Positions 1 to 8,645 of a stretch of DNA of 64,000 bases are shown here, piece after piece. The DNA is from Thalassospira sp. (GTDB lineage: Bacteria > Pseudomonadota > Alphaproteobacteria > Rhodospirillales > Thalassospiraceae): NCBI RefSeq assembly GCF_030690045.1, contig NZ_JAUYHK010000001.1, positions 1 through 64,000 of the forward strand, read 5' to 3'. Each line of letters begins with the position of its first letter. Positions within the stretch are counted from its first letter, which is position 1. The position numbers and the translations under genes were made by a program. The notes beneath the pieces are model-generated. The model was not told the DNA's origin. It worked only from the letters and a program-made list of their open reading frames with translations, and ran no database searches.

Positions 1-2010
1 TTCGTTACCAGACACATTGGAAGTTTCCAAGGTTGGCGCATCAGCCACACCGGTAACATCAATCGTGATCGTATCGGAGACAGAAGCTACGTCCTCACCA
101 TCAACCGAAGTCGCCGTGACACTCAAATCGAACGAACCCGAATAATCAGCCGGTGGCGTGATCGTCAAACCGTCAAGATCGGTTGGCGACAATGTCCAGC
201 TACCGTCACCGTTATCGGTACCTGCCGAAAGGGTCGCACCGTCAGGAACGCCAGAAATGGTGATGCTCAGAACTTCCGATGCATCTATCAGCGCTGCATC
301 GATATCGAGTGCAATGGCTGTATCTTCGGCCCCTGTTGCATTACCAGCCTCAAGCGTCGGTTCATCCGCCACACCGGCAACATCCACCGTAATCGTATCC
401 GAAACAGAAGCTACGTCCTCACCATCAACCGAGGCCGCGGTAACACTCAAATCAAACGAACCCGAATAATCAACCGGTGGCGTGATCGTCAGGCCGGACA
501 ACTGATCCGACGTCAGTGACCACGATCCGTCACCGTTGTCCGTCCCGGCGGACAAGGTTGCACCTTCCGGCACATTGCCAATCGTGATGCTCAGAACTTC
601 GCTGCTATCCGTCAGCGCCGCATCAATGTCGAGTGCAATTGCACTGTCTTCCGTGCCGCTGGCGTTTCGCACATCCAGCACCGGCACATCTGCAACACCG
701 GTAACATCCACCGTGATCGTATCCGACATCGACGCAACATCTTCACCATCCACCGAGGTCGCGGTGACACTCAGATCAAACGAACCTGAATAATCAGCCG
801 GTGGTGTAATCGTCAGGCCGGATAGCTGGTCCGGTGTCAGCGACCATGAGCCGTCGCCATTGTTGGTCCCGGCTGAAAGAATCGCACCATCAGGAACACC
901 AGAAAAGGTAATGCTCAAAACTTCCGATGCATCGGTCAGGGCAGCATTGATATCGAGTGCTATCGCACTGTCTTCCGTGCCGCTGGCATCGGAGATATCC
1001 AGCACCGGCGCATCAGCGACACCGGTAACATCCACCGTGATCGTATCCGACACCGACGCAACATCTTCACCATCCACCGAGGTCGCGGTGACACTCAGAT
1101 CAAACGAACCTGAATAATCAGCCGGTGGTGTAATCGTCAGGCTGGATAGCTGATCCCGTGTCAGCAACCATGAGCCATCGCCATTGTCGGTCCCGGCGGA
1201 CAAGACCGCACCATCCGGAACACCAGAAAGGGTAATGCTCAAAACTTCCGACGCATCTGTCAAAGCTGCATCGATATCAAGGGAAATCGCTGTATCTTCC
1301 GCGCCGCTGGCATTACGCACATCCAGCACCGGCGCATCAGCCACCCCGGCCACATCAACCCGCAACACATCCACCACAACAGCACTATCCGCGCCATCGG
1401 TTGTGGTGACCGAGATAGTCAGGTCAAAATTGCCGCTGTAATTGGCGGGGGGTGTCAGGGTCAGCCCCGTGAGGTCGGCAAGGTCGAGCGTCCAGTTGCC
1501 ATCTCCCATATCAGTCCCGGCAGAAAGATCCGCCCCATCCGGCACGCCGGAGATTGTCACACTGATGTTTTCCGAGCCATCCAGAAGTTCGGTATCAATG
1601 GCAAGGGCAATCGCCGAGTCTTCTGATCCGCCCGCATTTTCAACGGCAAGCGTCGCGCCGTCGGCAACCCCGGTAACCTCGACCGCCATATCGGCGGTTA
1701 CAGAACGGACCGAACCATTTCTTTCCGTGCTGGTTGCAATGATTGTCAGATTAAAATCGCCCGAGAAATTTTCCGGCGGCGTCAGGGTCAGCCCGGCCAG
1801 ATCATTGGCAGACAGGCTCCATGTCCCATCGCCATTATCCGTTCCCGCCGACAAAGTGGCCCCTTCGGGCACACCCGAAATCGTCACCGACAGGGTTTCA
1901 GAACCACCATCACGGTCATCAAGGGCCGCCCGAATATCGAGCGCAATCGCAGTGTCTTCGGCCCCGGTAACGTTATTGATCTGCAAAATCGGCGCATCGG
2001 CAACTTTTGG
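1..2010 (-). repeat. Tandem 324-bp (108-aa) repeats inside the surface protein
   Basis: The coding sequence repeats every 324 bp. The left-hand units (about 100-1440) are very close at DNA level and share long identical blocks such as the stretch encoding SVDGEDVASVSDTIT. The two or three units nearest the N-terminus (about 1440-2010) are more diverged and slightly different in length. Near-identical copies next to diverged copies suggest recent expansion or homogenisation of the left-hand units. Copy number beyond the window is unknown. Confidence 0.85.
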
Positions 2011-2634
2011 CACGATTTCAGCGATCACGTTTTCGGCGGTTTCCGTCCGATCTGACGGTGCATTCTGGTCGCTTTGCGATGCCGGGGCGGTGTCCTGACG
2101 GGCGATCGGTGCCTCAATCGCACTGTTCGCACCAAAACCGATATCAAGCGGTGCGGCCGCCCGGCCGCCACGCCCGACCGGAACAGGGGATGCCCCGGCG
2201 GCATCATCGGCAACAATCGGGTCCCGGTTCAGCGATAGCGGATCAGGAACAGGTGTCGGCAGTGCCGTTTCCGACGTCGAATCGAAAGTCTCTGCCGCAT
2301 TCTCGTTTCCGGTATCGTCGGGAAGAACCAGAGGCCGTGTATCACCAGAAAGCGCACGTTCTTCGGCCTGCTGTTCGGACATATTGCGGCGGCGGAATTC
2401 CTGTTGCTGTTCGCTTTCAGCAACATCGACCTGGGTGCCATAATGGACCGATCCCAGTTGCTGGTTTTCACGCGGAGTATCGTCAACACCTTCGCGCTGC
2501 AACTCGATCAGTTCGCCATTACCGTCAAGCGGGCTGTCTTCGCGCAGCAATTCCTCACGGGCGGCCGCGTCGTTGGCCTCTCCGTCTGTCGAAATGCCGT
2601 CACGGCTTTGCGTATCTGAAAATTTGTCCGCCAT
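1..2634 (-). CDS. Giant repetitive type I secreted surface protein (N-terminal part)
   Basis: Partial gene: it starts at ATG 2634 and stays open to the left edge (878 codons seen), so the C-terminus is missing. Residues 1 to about 200 are charged, Gln/Glu-rich and low in complexity, with no signal peptide. From about residue 205 the protein is built of tandem Ig/cadherin-like units of about 108 residues carrying the recurring motifs GAEDTAIALDI, GVPDGATLSAGTDNGDGSW, LTITPPADYSGSFDLSVTAT and DVTGVAD. This is the plan of large RTX/LapA-type adhesins exported by type I secretion, where the secretion signal is C-terminal. It lies just downstream of the two ABC transporters and HlyD protein and probably is their substrate. 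The exact function (adhesin or biofilm matrix protein) is inferred from architecture. Confidence 0.82.
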   Translation of the reverse strand, partial: MADKFSDTQSRDGISTDGEANDAAAREELLREDSPLDGNGELIELQREGVDDTPRENQQLGSVHYGTQVDVAESEQQQEFRRRNMSEQQAEERALSGDTRPLVLPDDTGNENAAETFDSTSETALPTPVPDPLSLNRDPIVADDAAGASPVPVGRGGRAAAPLDIGFGANSAIEAPIARQDTAPASQSDQNAPSDRTETAENVIAEIVPKVADAPILQINNVTGAEDTAIALDIRAALDDRDGGSETLSVTISGVPEGATLSAGTDNGDGTWSLSANDLAGLTLTPPENFSGDFNLTIIATSTERNGSVRSVTADMAVEVTGVADGATLAVENAGGSEDSAIALAIDTELLDGSENISVTISGVPDGADLSAGTDMGDGNWTLDLADLTGLTLTPPANYSGNFDLTISVTTTDGADSAVVVDVLRVDVAGVADAPVLDVRNASGAEDTAISLDIDAALTDASEVLSITLSGVPDGAVLSAGTDNGDGSWLLTRDQLSSLTITPPADYSGSFDLSVTATSVDGEDVASVSDTITVDVTGVADAPVLDISDASGTEDSAIALDINAALTDASEVLSITFSGVPDGAILSAGTNNGDGSWSLTPDQLSGLTITPPADYSGSFDLSVTATSVDGEDVASMSDTITVDVTGVADVPVLDVRNASGTEDSAIALDIDAALTDSSEVLSITIGNVPEGATLSAGTDNGDGSWSLTSDQLSGLTITPPVDYSGSFDLSVTAASVDGEDVASVSDTITVDVAGVADEPTLEAGNATGAEDTAIALDIDAALIDASEVLSITISGVPDGATLSAGTDNGDGSWTLSPTDLDGLTITPPADYSGSFDLSVTATSVDGEDVASVSDTITIDVTGVADAPTLETSNVSGNE

Positions 2635-2753
2635 TTATCCTGAACTCCCGAAAGCGGGCAGGGATTCCCACCGCGCTCTTTTGACAAATATCAAAAGACA
2701 CATTCGGCCAGGCAGTAGGAACGGGTATGACCATTCCCAGCGGGACCAGATAT

Positions 2754-4127
2754 TCAACGTTCGCTAAATGCTTGATCCAGCGAAACATATACCGGCTTTA
2801 GCAAGTATTTCAGCAGCGACCTCTCCCCGGTCTGGATGTCCGCCTGAACGGTCATGCCCGGGATGATTTGCTGCCGCAGGCCGCCGGAACCGACAAAGTC
2901 GTTTTCAAGCGCCACCCTGCCTTTATAATAGGGTCTGCCTTCATCATCAATATAGGTTGATGCAGAAATTGATACCAAAGTGCCATTTATACTACCATAT
3001 CGTATATAGTCAAACGCACTGACCTTGACCGTCACTGCCTGCCCGACATGAACATGACCGATATCCTCGGTCGAAATCCGGGTTTCGGCTAGCAACACAT
3101 CATCCACCGGCACCAGTTCCGTCACCAGTTGTCCCGGGGCAATCACCCCGTCCACCGTGGTAAAAACCAGCCCCTGAATATAACCGCGTGCCGGTGCAAC
3201 AATTTCAAGGCGCGACACCCGATCCCGCAGCTTGCGGATCAGTTCACGGGCCTGCGCCAGTTCGGAGCCAATTTCGCCAATGCGGCTCAGGGCTTCTTCA
3301 CGCTGACTGTTGCCCAGTTCGATCAGGCGCAATTGCGCCTCGGCAATCGATTCGCGTGCCCGGCCCATTTCCGCCGTCACGCCTGAAAGATTACCCTGTG
3401 CCTCATTCAGTTCACGCTGGATATTGAGGAACAGCACCTTGGAATTCAGGCCTTGTTCATAAAGCGAACGGCGCATGGTGACTTCTTCGTCCAACAGCGC
3501 CAGCGACCGTGCAAGGGTTCCGCGTTGCTGTTCAAGTTGCACCAGTTCGGCGTTGCGTTCCTTGATCTGAACTTCCAAAATTTCCCGTTGGCTGGATTCA
3601 AGTTCGGTCTTGATCCGATAGATCGCCGCCTGATTATCCGCCAGTTCACCATATTGTTCACGCAACAGGCTGAAATCGGGTTCGGTACCGCGTGCGAGGC
3701 TGCGATAGCGTTCCGCTTCGAGCATCAGGCTGGCTAGGCGGGTTTCGGCCTGGCTGAGTTCGGCTTGGGCGGCATCAGGTTTCAGACGCAGCAAGACCTG
3801 ACCGGCCTCGACCAGATCGCCATCGCGCACCAGAATTTCGGCAACGATTCCACCTTCAAGATGCTGGATCTTGTTGACCGAGCCAATTGGCGTCACCTGA
3901 CCAAAGGTAATGGCCGATTCCTTGATTTGCGTGGTAGCGGCCCAGCCGATCATCGCCAGAAACCCGACAGAAAGAATAACCATCGCCGCGCGGACAAAAA
4001 CCGAAATGCCACCTTCTTCCAGCAAAACAGCATGCGACAGATAGCGCGCCATACGGCGCGACTTGCGAAACCGCGCAAGGGCCGTATCGGTTTGCGACTG
4101 CGGCAAGCCGGACACTGCGTCACTCAT
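2754..4127 (-). CDS. HlyD-family type I secretion membrane fusion protein
   Basis: 457 residues. A cytoplasmic N-terminus of about 45 residues is followed by one membrane helix (about 45-66), then a lipoyl-like half (HLEGGIVAEI), a long coiled-coil hairpin rich in Glu/Gln/Arg/Leu (about 115-300), the returning lipoyl half (APARGYIQGL) and a beta-barrel domain with the family motif GMTVQADIQTGER near the end. This is the usual layout and length for the periplasmic adaptor linking an inner-membrane ABC exporter to TolC. Its ATG overlaps the stop of the upstream ABC gene (ATGA), so the two are translationally coupled. No tolC-like gene is in the window; the outer-membrane channel is presumably encoded elsewhere. 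Confidence 0.93.
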   Translation of the reverse strand: MSDAVSGLPQSQTDTALARFRKSRRMARYLSHAVLLEEGGISVFVRAAMVILSVGFLAMIGWAATTQIKESAITFGQVTPIGSVNKIQHLEGGIVAEILVRDGDLVEAGQVLLRLKPDAAQAELSQAETRLASLMLEAERYRSLARGTEPDFSLLREQYGELADNQAAIYRIKTELESSQREILEVQIKERNAELVQLEQQRGTLARSLALLDEEVTMRRSLYEQGLNSKVLFLNIQRELNEAQGNLSGVTAEMGRARESIAEAQLRLIELGNSQREEALSRIGEIGSELAQARELIRKLRDRVSRLEIVAPARGYIQGLVFTTVDGVIAPGQLVTELVPVDDVLLAETRISTEDIGHVHVGQAVTVKVSAFDYIRYGSINGTLVSISASTYIDDEGRPYYKGRVALENDFVGSGGLRQQIIPGMTVQADIQTGERSLLKYLLKPVYVSLDQAFSER

Positions 4128-6262
4128 AGGAAACCTCCGTCAAGCACTTGCTGCCTGATACGGGCCGGGGGTGCATCCGCACGCAATTGTCCGGCCTCAA
4201 GAACAAGAATACGATCCGCAAGATCAAGATGGCTGGGACGATGGGTAATCAGGAAAATCGTCGATCCCCCGCGCAGACGATTGATCGTCTGCTGAAATGC
4301 CCGGTCGGCCTTTTGATCCAGCCCGTTGGTGGGTTCGTCAAACAAAATGATCGGCGCTTCGCGGACAAAAGCCCGCGCCAGCGCCAGACGTTGCAGGAAA
4401 CTGGCCGAAAAATGCCCGGAATGCTGATCACCCAGCCGGGTGCCAAAACCATCGGGCAGGGCTTCAACCTCGGCCAGAACCCCGGCCGACATGCAGGCCA
4501 TGCGCAATTCATCCGGTGTCGCCACCGGATTGGCAAGGCGCAAATTCTGGGCAATGGAGCCCCGAAAAAATTCAACATCCTGCGGCACATAGGAAATCGA
4601 TTGCCGCAAGACCTGCGGGTCCATCTGCCGGATATCGGCCCCGTCAATCAGCACCGCCCCCGCCTGTGGCTGATACATTCCCGCAATCAGTTTGATCAGT
4701 GACGATTTGCCCGCCCCGTTCGCCCCGACCAGCGCCACCACCTCGCCCGGCGGGATGTCAAAACTGACCCCCATCAGGGCCGGATCGGCATCCGGGCTAT
4801 AACGGAAACTGACCCGTGAAAAGGTGATGTGCCCCTCAAAACGACGATACCCGACCGACCGTGGCACCAGATCCCGTTCGGGCTTCAGCGACATCAGCCG
4901 GTTGATCTGCCGCACACTGGACCGCAATTGCGCCAGACGCGGCAAACCGACAAAGCCGCTATTGATCGGGCCCAAAACCCGCCATGCCAGCATCATTGAT
5001 GCCACCAACGCGCCGATGGTCATCGTGCCCGACATCACACCCATCGACCCAACCACCAGCACCAGCGCACCGGCTGAGATCATCAACATCTGCGCCAATG
5101 TGCTGACGACATTGTTCATCATCGCGGCACGATATCCGGCATGGGCCGCATCGGCAGACAAATCGCGAAACCGCCCCATCCAGCGATCTTCAAGCCCGGT
5201 ATATTTCAGGGCCTGCATCTTGCCGACAGTTTCAACAAGGAATTCCTGACGCTTGGCCCCGGCCTGTCCCAGTTCGGACACCCGGCGCGCAATCACCGGG
5301 AAAAACACCATGCCCAACACAGCAAAAACTGCAATCAGGGCCAGCGGCACCGCCGCCACCCAACCGCCCAGAACCGCCATGACAATCAGGAAAATCGGCA
5401 CAAACGGCAATTCCAGCATCACCAGCGCCATCGGCCCGGTAAAGAAATCGCGCACACTTTCAAAATCCCGAATACGCGAAATTTGTACCCCGACCGGGGC
5501 GCGTTCGGTATAGGCAGGCGGCAGGGACAATAACCGTTCAAAAATCGCGTTGCTGACCAGCGTATCAAGCCGCGCCCCGAAATGCGCGACAATCTGGCTG
5601 CGCAGGGTGCGCAACACCCAATCGAGAATCAGAACAATCGCCATGCCAATTCCGAATTGCACCAGCATCGGGATGGATCGCGTGCCAATCACCCGGTCAT
5701 AAATCCCCATGACAAAAATCGGGGTCGCCAGCGCCAGAATATTCAGCACCAGCGTCATGGTTAACAATTGTCCGCCCAGACGCGAAAACCGGTCAACAAT
5801 CCCCCCGAACCAGCCACGCGGGTCGGTTTCAAAATGGCGTTCCTGTGCATCGGCACGGGTAAACTGATACAGTTTCCCCGCAAAGGATTGTGCCCGGATC
5901 ACCCGTTCGCGCCCGGTGCCGCCGTCAAACACCCGCACGCCATTGCCGTCAAATCGCAACACCACCAAAGCATTGCCATGATCAGGCACAAACAGGCAGG
6001 GCATCATCCGGTCATCAATCCGGTCAAATGCCGTTTCGATTTCGCGTGACCGGAAATTCAGATTGGCAAACACATTGCGAAAATCCGTCAGATCCAGCGC
6101 ATCATCAAGATGCGGCAGCGCCTCGGCCACCTGACGCGGCAAACCGCGCCAGCCCAATGCCTGCAACAAGGGCCACAGGCAAGCGTCAAAATCCGATTGT
6201 TCTTCGGTGACTTCAAGCCCCATGCGGTAATTCAGCGAGAATGCCATGTTTTCAAGGGTCAT
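4124..6262 (-). CDS. Type I secretion ABC transporter with C39-like N-terminal domain
   Basis: 712 residues from ATG 6262, preceded by an AAGGGGG ribosome site and overlapping the upstream stop (ATGA). Residues 1-140 resemble the C39 peptidase-like domain of LapB/HlyB-type exporters but show no catalytic Cys-His pair, so it is likely a substrate-docking domain. Transmembrane segments span about 160-440. The ATPase domain has Walker A GANGAGKS (513-520), Q-loop YVPQ, Walker B IILFDE (638-643) and the switch His (THRPS). The signature, normally LSGGQ, reads FSASF (618-622), so one composite ATP site may be weak. It probably pairs with the 577-residue ABC protein encoded just upstream. Confidence 0.9.
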   Translation of the reverse strand: MTLENMAFSLNYRMGLEVTEEQSDFDACLWPLLQALGWRGLPRQVAEALPHLDDALDLTDFRNVFANLNFRSREIETAFDRIDDRMMPCLFVPDHGNALVVLRFDGNGVRVFDGGTGRERVIRAQSFAGKLYQFTRADAQERHFETDPRGWFGGIVDRFSRLGGQLLTMTLVLNILALATPIFVMGIYDRVIGTRSIPMLVQFGIGMAIVLILDWVLRTLRSQIVAHFGARLDTLVSNAIFERLLSLPPAYTERAPVGVQISRIRDFESVRDFFTGPMALVMLELPFVPIFLIVMAVLGGWVAAVPLALIAVFAVLGMVFFPVIARRVSELGQAGAKRQEFLVETVGKMQALKYTGLEDRWMGRFRDLSADAAHAGYRAAMMNNVVSTLAQMLMISAGALVLVVGSMGVMSGTMTIGALVASMMLAWRVLGPINSGFVGLPRLAQLRSSVRQINRLMSLKPERDLVPRSVGYRRFEGHITFSRVSFRYSPDADPALMGVSFDIPPGEVVALVGANGAGKSSLIKLIAGMYQPQAGAVLIDGADIRQMDPQVLRQSISYVPQDVEFFRGSIAQNLRLANPVATPDELRMACMSAGVLAEVEALPDGFGTRLGDQHSGHFSASFLQRLALARAFVREAPIILFDEPTNGLDQKADRAFQQTINRLRGGSTIFLITHRPSHLDLADRILVLEAGQLRADAPPARIRQQVLDGGFL

Positions 6263-7992
6263 GCCGATGCCCCCTTTGCGCCACTGGCCCTTTGGCGAGG
6301 CGACGTTTCGGGGGCAGTTGCTACAACCGCCCGGCGTTTGAGAACCGGCACCAGCCGTTTGTCGATCAGGCGATATTTGCGATCCGCCAGCGCAATCAGC
6401 GACGGGCGGTGCGACACCAGCACCAGCGTACAATGCGCACGCAATTCGGTCAGGACGTCGGCCAGAATATTATCACCGGCGATATCAAGCGAACTGTTGG
6501 CTTCGTCAAACAGCACGATGCGCGGATAATCAATCAAGGCGCGGGCAATGGCGATGCGTTGCTTGATTCCGCGCGGCATGCTTTCGGATGCCTGCCCGCC
6601 GACTTCGGTGTCATAACCTTCGGGCATGCGCATCACAATGGCGTCCAGCCCCAGCCTGCGCGAAATTTCCACCACCCGTTCCGGGCTGATATCCTTGCGG
6701 AACGAGGTAATGTTATCAAGGATCGATCCCTTGAACAGCACGCCATGTTGCGGCAGATAGGCGATCTGATGACGGACTGACACGGCGGCATAATCCTGCG
6801 GCGATTTGCCATCCAGCAACACCGCACCCGATTGCGGGCGCAAGGCCCCCATCAACATCCACAAAAGCGTTGTCTTGCCTGTGCCGTTATCACCGGTAAT
6901 CGCCACGGTTTCGCCCGGTTCGATCACCAGATCAAGGTGGTCAAATACCGTATCGCTGGCATCGTTATAACGGAATGTCACATCGCGCAGTTCGATCTTG
7001 CCTTCAAGCTGCGGCATGACCGGGGCGTGGTCGGGATTTTCCGGTGCCAGTTCATAAAGTTCGCGGCAACGATCCCGGGCAACCCGGATATTCTGGAACT
7101 GCGTCCATAGACCCATTGACCGTTGCAAAGGCTGGATCGCCCGCCCCGCCAACATGGTGCAGGCTGCAAGTCCACCAACCGTCAACCCGCCCTGAATCAC
7201 CAGCAAACTGCCAAACCCGGCGACCAGAACCATGGTGCCGGTTGAAAACAGCGCACTGACATTGATCGCCGCATGGGCACTGCGCGCCGCGACAAGATCA
7301 TCGGCGGCACACTGTATTTGTAACTGGTCATGACGGCGGATCATCAGGTTTTCCATCGCCATTGCCTTGATGGTGTGAACCCCGCTGAGCGTTTCGATGA
7401 TAAAATTATAACGCCGTTCATCGGCCTGGCTGCGTGCATCCAGTGCCTTGCGCAATCCGCGGCCCAAAACCGCCGCCATCACCAAAAACGCCACCAGAAT
7501 GCCGGCAGGCACCAGCACCAGCGGCCCGCCAATCAACGCAATCAGGGCCAGAAACAGTACAATGAAGGGCAAATCAATGACCGCGCCAATCGCCTGCCCG
7601 GCATAAAAATCCCGCAGGGCATTCAAGCTGTTAAGACGTTGCAAATGAATACCCGATGCGACTTTTTCATAATCATTCAGGCTGGCCGATACCAGATGAT
7701 GCAGGGCCGACACCATGCTTTCATGCTCAAACCGTGCCGCCGACAGAGAAGAAATATAGGCCCGACCAAGCCGCAGGAGCGATTCCAGCACCAAAGCCCC
7801 GAACACCCCCAGAATCAAAAGCGTCAGGGTCGGGATGGAATGGTGGGGCAAAACCCGGTCATAGATTTGCAGCAGGGTAACCGGCAGCGCCAACGACAGC
7901 AAATTGATCGACAGCGCACCAATAACGACAGAAAACCGACCAGATCGCAGGTGCGAGAGGGCACCGATTTGCAATTTTTTACGTCGTGCCAT
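6259..7992 (-). CDS. Type I secretion ABC transporter (PrtD/LapB-like half)
   Basis: 577 residues, first gene of the secretion operon. There is no N-terminal peptidase-like domain; transmembrane helices cover about 18-300. The nucleotide-binding domain shows Walker A GDNGTGKT (367-374), Q-loop YLPQ, Walker B IVLFDE (492-497), the D-loop SSLD and switch His (SHRPS). The signature motif is SMPRGIK (471-477) instead of LSGGQ, as degenerate as in its partner. Two consecutive, clearly different ABC genes suggest a heterodimeric exporter rather than the usual homodimer. The C-terminal 30 residues are basic and Ala-rich. Upstream lies an AT-rich region with a palindrome. Confidence 0.9.
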   Translation of the reverse strand: MARRKKLQIGALSHLRSGRFSVVIGALSINLLSLALPVTLLQIYDRVLPHHSIPTLTLLILGVFGALVLESLLRLGRAYISSLSAARFEHESMVSALHHLVSASLNDYEKVASGIHLQRLNSLNALRDFYAGQAIGAVIDLPFIVLFLALIALIGGPLVLVPAGILVAFLVMAAVLGRGLRKALDARSQADERRYNFIIETLSGVHTIKAMAMENLMIRRHDQLQIQCAADDLVAARSAHAAINVSALFSTGTMVLVAGFGSLLVIQGGLTVGGLAACTMLAGRAIQPLQRSMGLWTQFQNIRVARDRCRELYELAPENPDHAPVMPQLEGKIELRDVTFRYNDASDTVFDHLDLVIEPGETVAITGDNGTGKTTLLWMLMGALRPQSGAVLLDGKSPQDYAAVSVRHQIAYLPQHGVLFKGSILDNITSFRKDISPERVVEISRRLGLDAIVMRMPEGYDTEVGGQASESMPRGIKQRIAIARALIDYPRIVLFDEANSSLDIAGDNILADVLTELRAHCTLVLVSHRPSLIALADRKYRLIDKRLVPVLKRRAVVATAPETSPRQRASGAKGASA

Positions 7993-8035
7993 TACGTCGC
8001 GTTACCTTTGGCGTCTGGAAAAAGTATAATTAAAA

Positions 8036-8050
8036 GTATAGTTACTATAC
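8036..8050. promoter_or_regulatory. Palindrome in AT-rich promoter region of the secretion operon
   Basis: GTATAGT-T-ACTATAC is a perfect 7-bp-arm inverted repeat about 44 bp upstream of the first ABC gene. It sits in the most AT-rich stretch of the area (about 8018-8075), which also carries AAAGTATAAT and AAAAGTATAG. It is a plausible operator or promoter for the operon; the cognate protein is unknown. Confidence 0.4.
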
Positions 8051-8155
8051 GATAAGTGGGATCATATATACTTATTGCAAGACCAACACAAGGCAAAGCC
8101 TGCCTGCGGGAACATTTGCAGATAGAAGACCTGCACCTTGTGTTTCCACGCCGAA

Positions 8156-8581
8156 TCAACCCTGATCATCGTCGTCTGGCCTCAGGCGGTCAATCGCCCG
8201 GCGGTCAGCCTTGGTCGGGCGACCTGATCCGGCTTCGCGTTGCGCGGTCGGAGCGGTACGGATGTCCGATGCCGTTTCCTGCCGCGTCACACGCGGCGGG
8301 GAATGGTCGCAATACAGGGTCTGGGCTTCGGGGGCCGGGCCGCGACGGGTGCCGGATTCCAGAATTTCGACAATCCGCAAATGGGTGCCCTGAAAAAACT
8401 GCACCCGGTCGCCGGGCTTGATGGCGACGCTGGGTTTGGAAACCGCATCACCATTCAAAACGATCTTGCCCGCCTGACAGGCCTTGCTGGCCAATGACCG
8501 GGTTTTGAAAAACCGGGCAAACCACAACCATTTATCGATGCGGACCTTGCCATTATCGGCGGGTTTTGCAGTGTCGTTCAT
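8156..8581 (-). CDS. hslR: S4-domain RNA-binding protein, Hsp15-like
   Basis: 141 residues. Residues 12-60 form an S4 domain (VRIDKWLWFARFFKTRSLA, then VLNGDAVSKPS and GDRV), close to heat-shock protein 15, which binds 50S subunits carrying stalled nascent chains. The C-terminal half is basic and probably disordered. GGAAACGAT precedes the ATG. It follows the SUV3-like helicase gene by 64 bp on the same strand, a pairing common in alphaproteobacteria, so both probably share a transcript and act on RNA or ribosomes. Hsp15 role is by family; it is not shown here. Confidence 0.85.
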   Translation of the reverse strand: MNDTAKPADNGKVRIDKWLWFARFFKTRSLASKACQAGKIVLNGDAVSKPSVAIKPGDRVQFFQGTHLRIVEILESGTRRGPAPEAQTLYCDHSPPRVTRQETASDIRTAPTAQREAGSGRPTKADRRAIDRLRPDDDDQG

Positions 8582-8645
8582 ATCGTTTCCAACGCAAACG
8601 GCGACCCTGCGAGGCAGGATCGCCGTGCTTTTACATCCCCAAAGA

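Noticed and set aside
1-2010. Regular repeats as a CRISPR array
   Set aside because: The period is 324 bp, the units are in-frame coding sequence, and there are no short repeat/spacer units.
158-2098. Series of plus-strand open frames spaced by 324 bp
   Set aside because: They lie antisense to the repeat protein and simply mirror its repeat period; no ribosome sites or family motifs.
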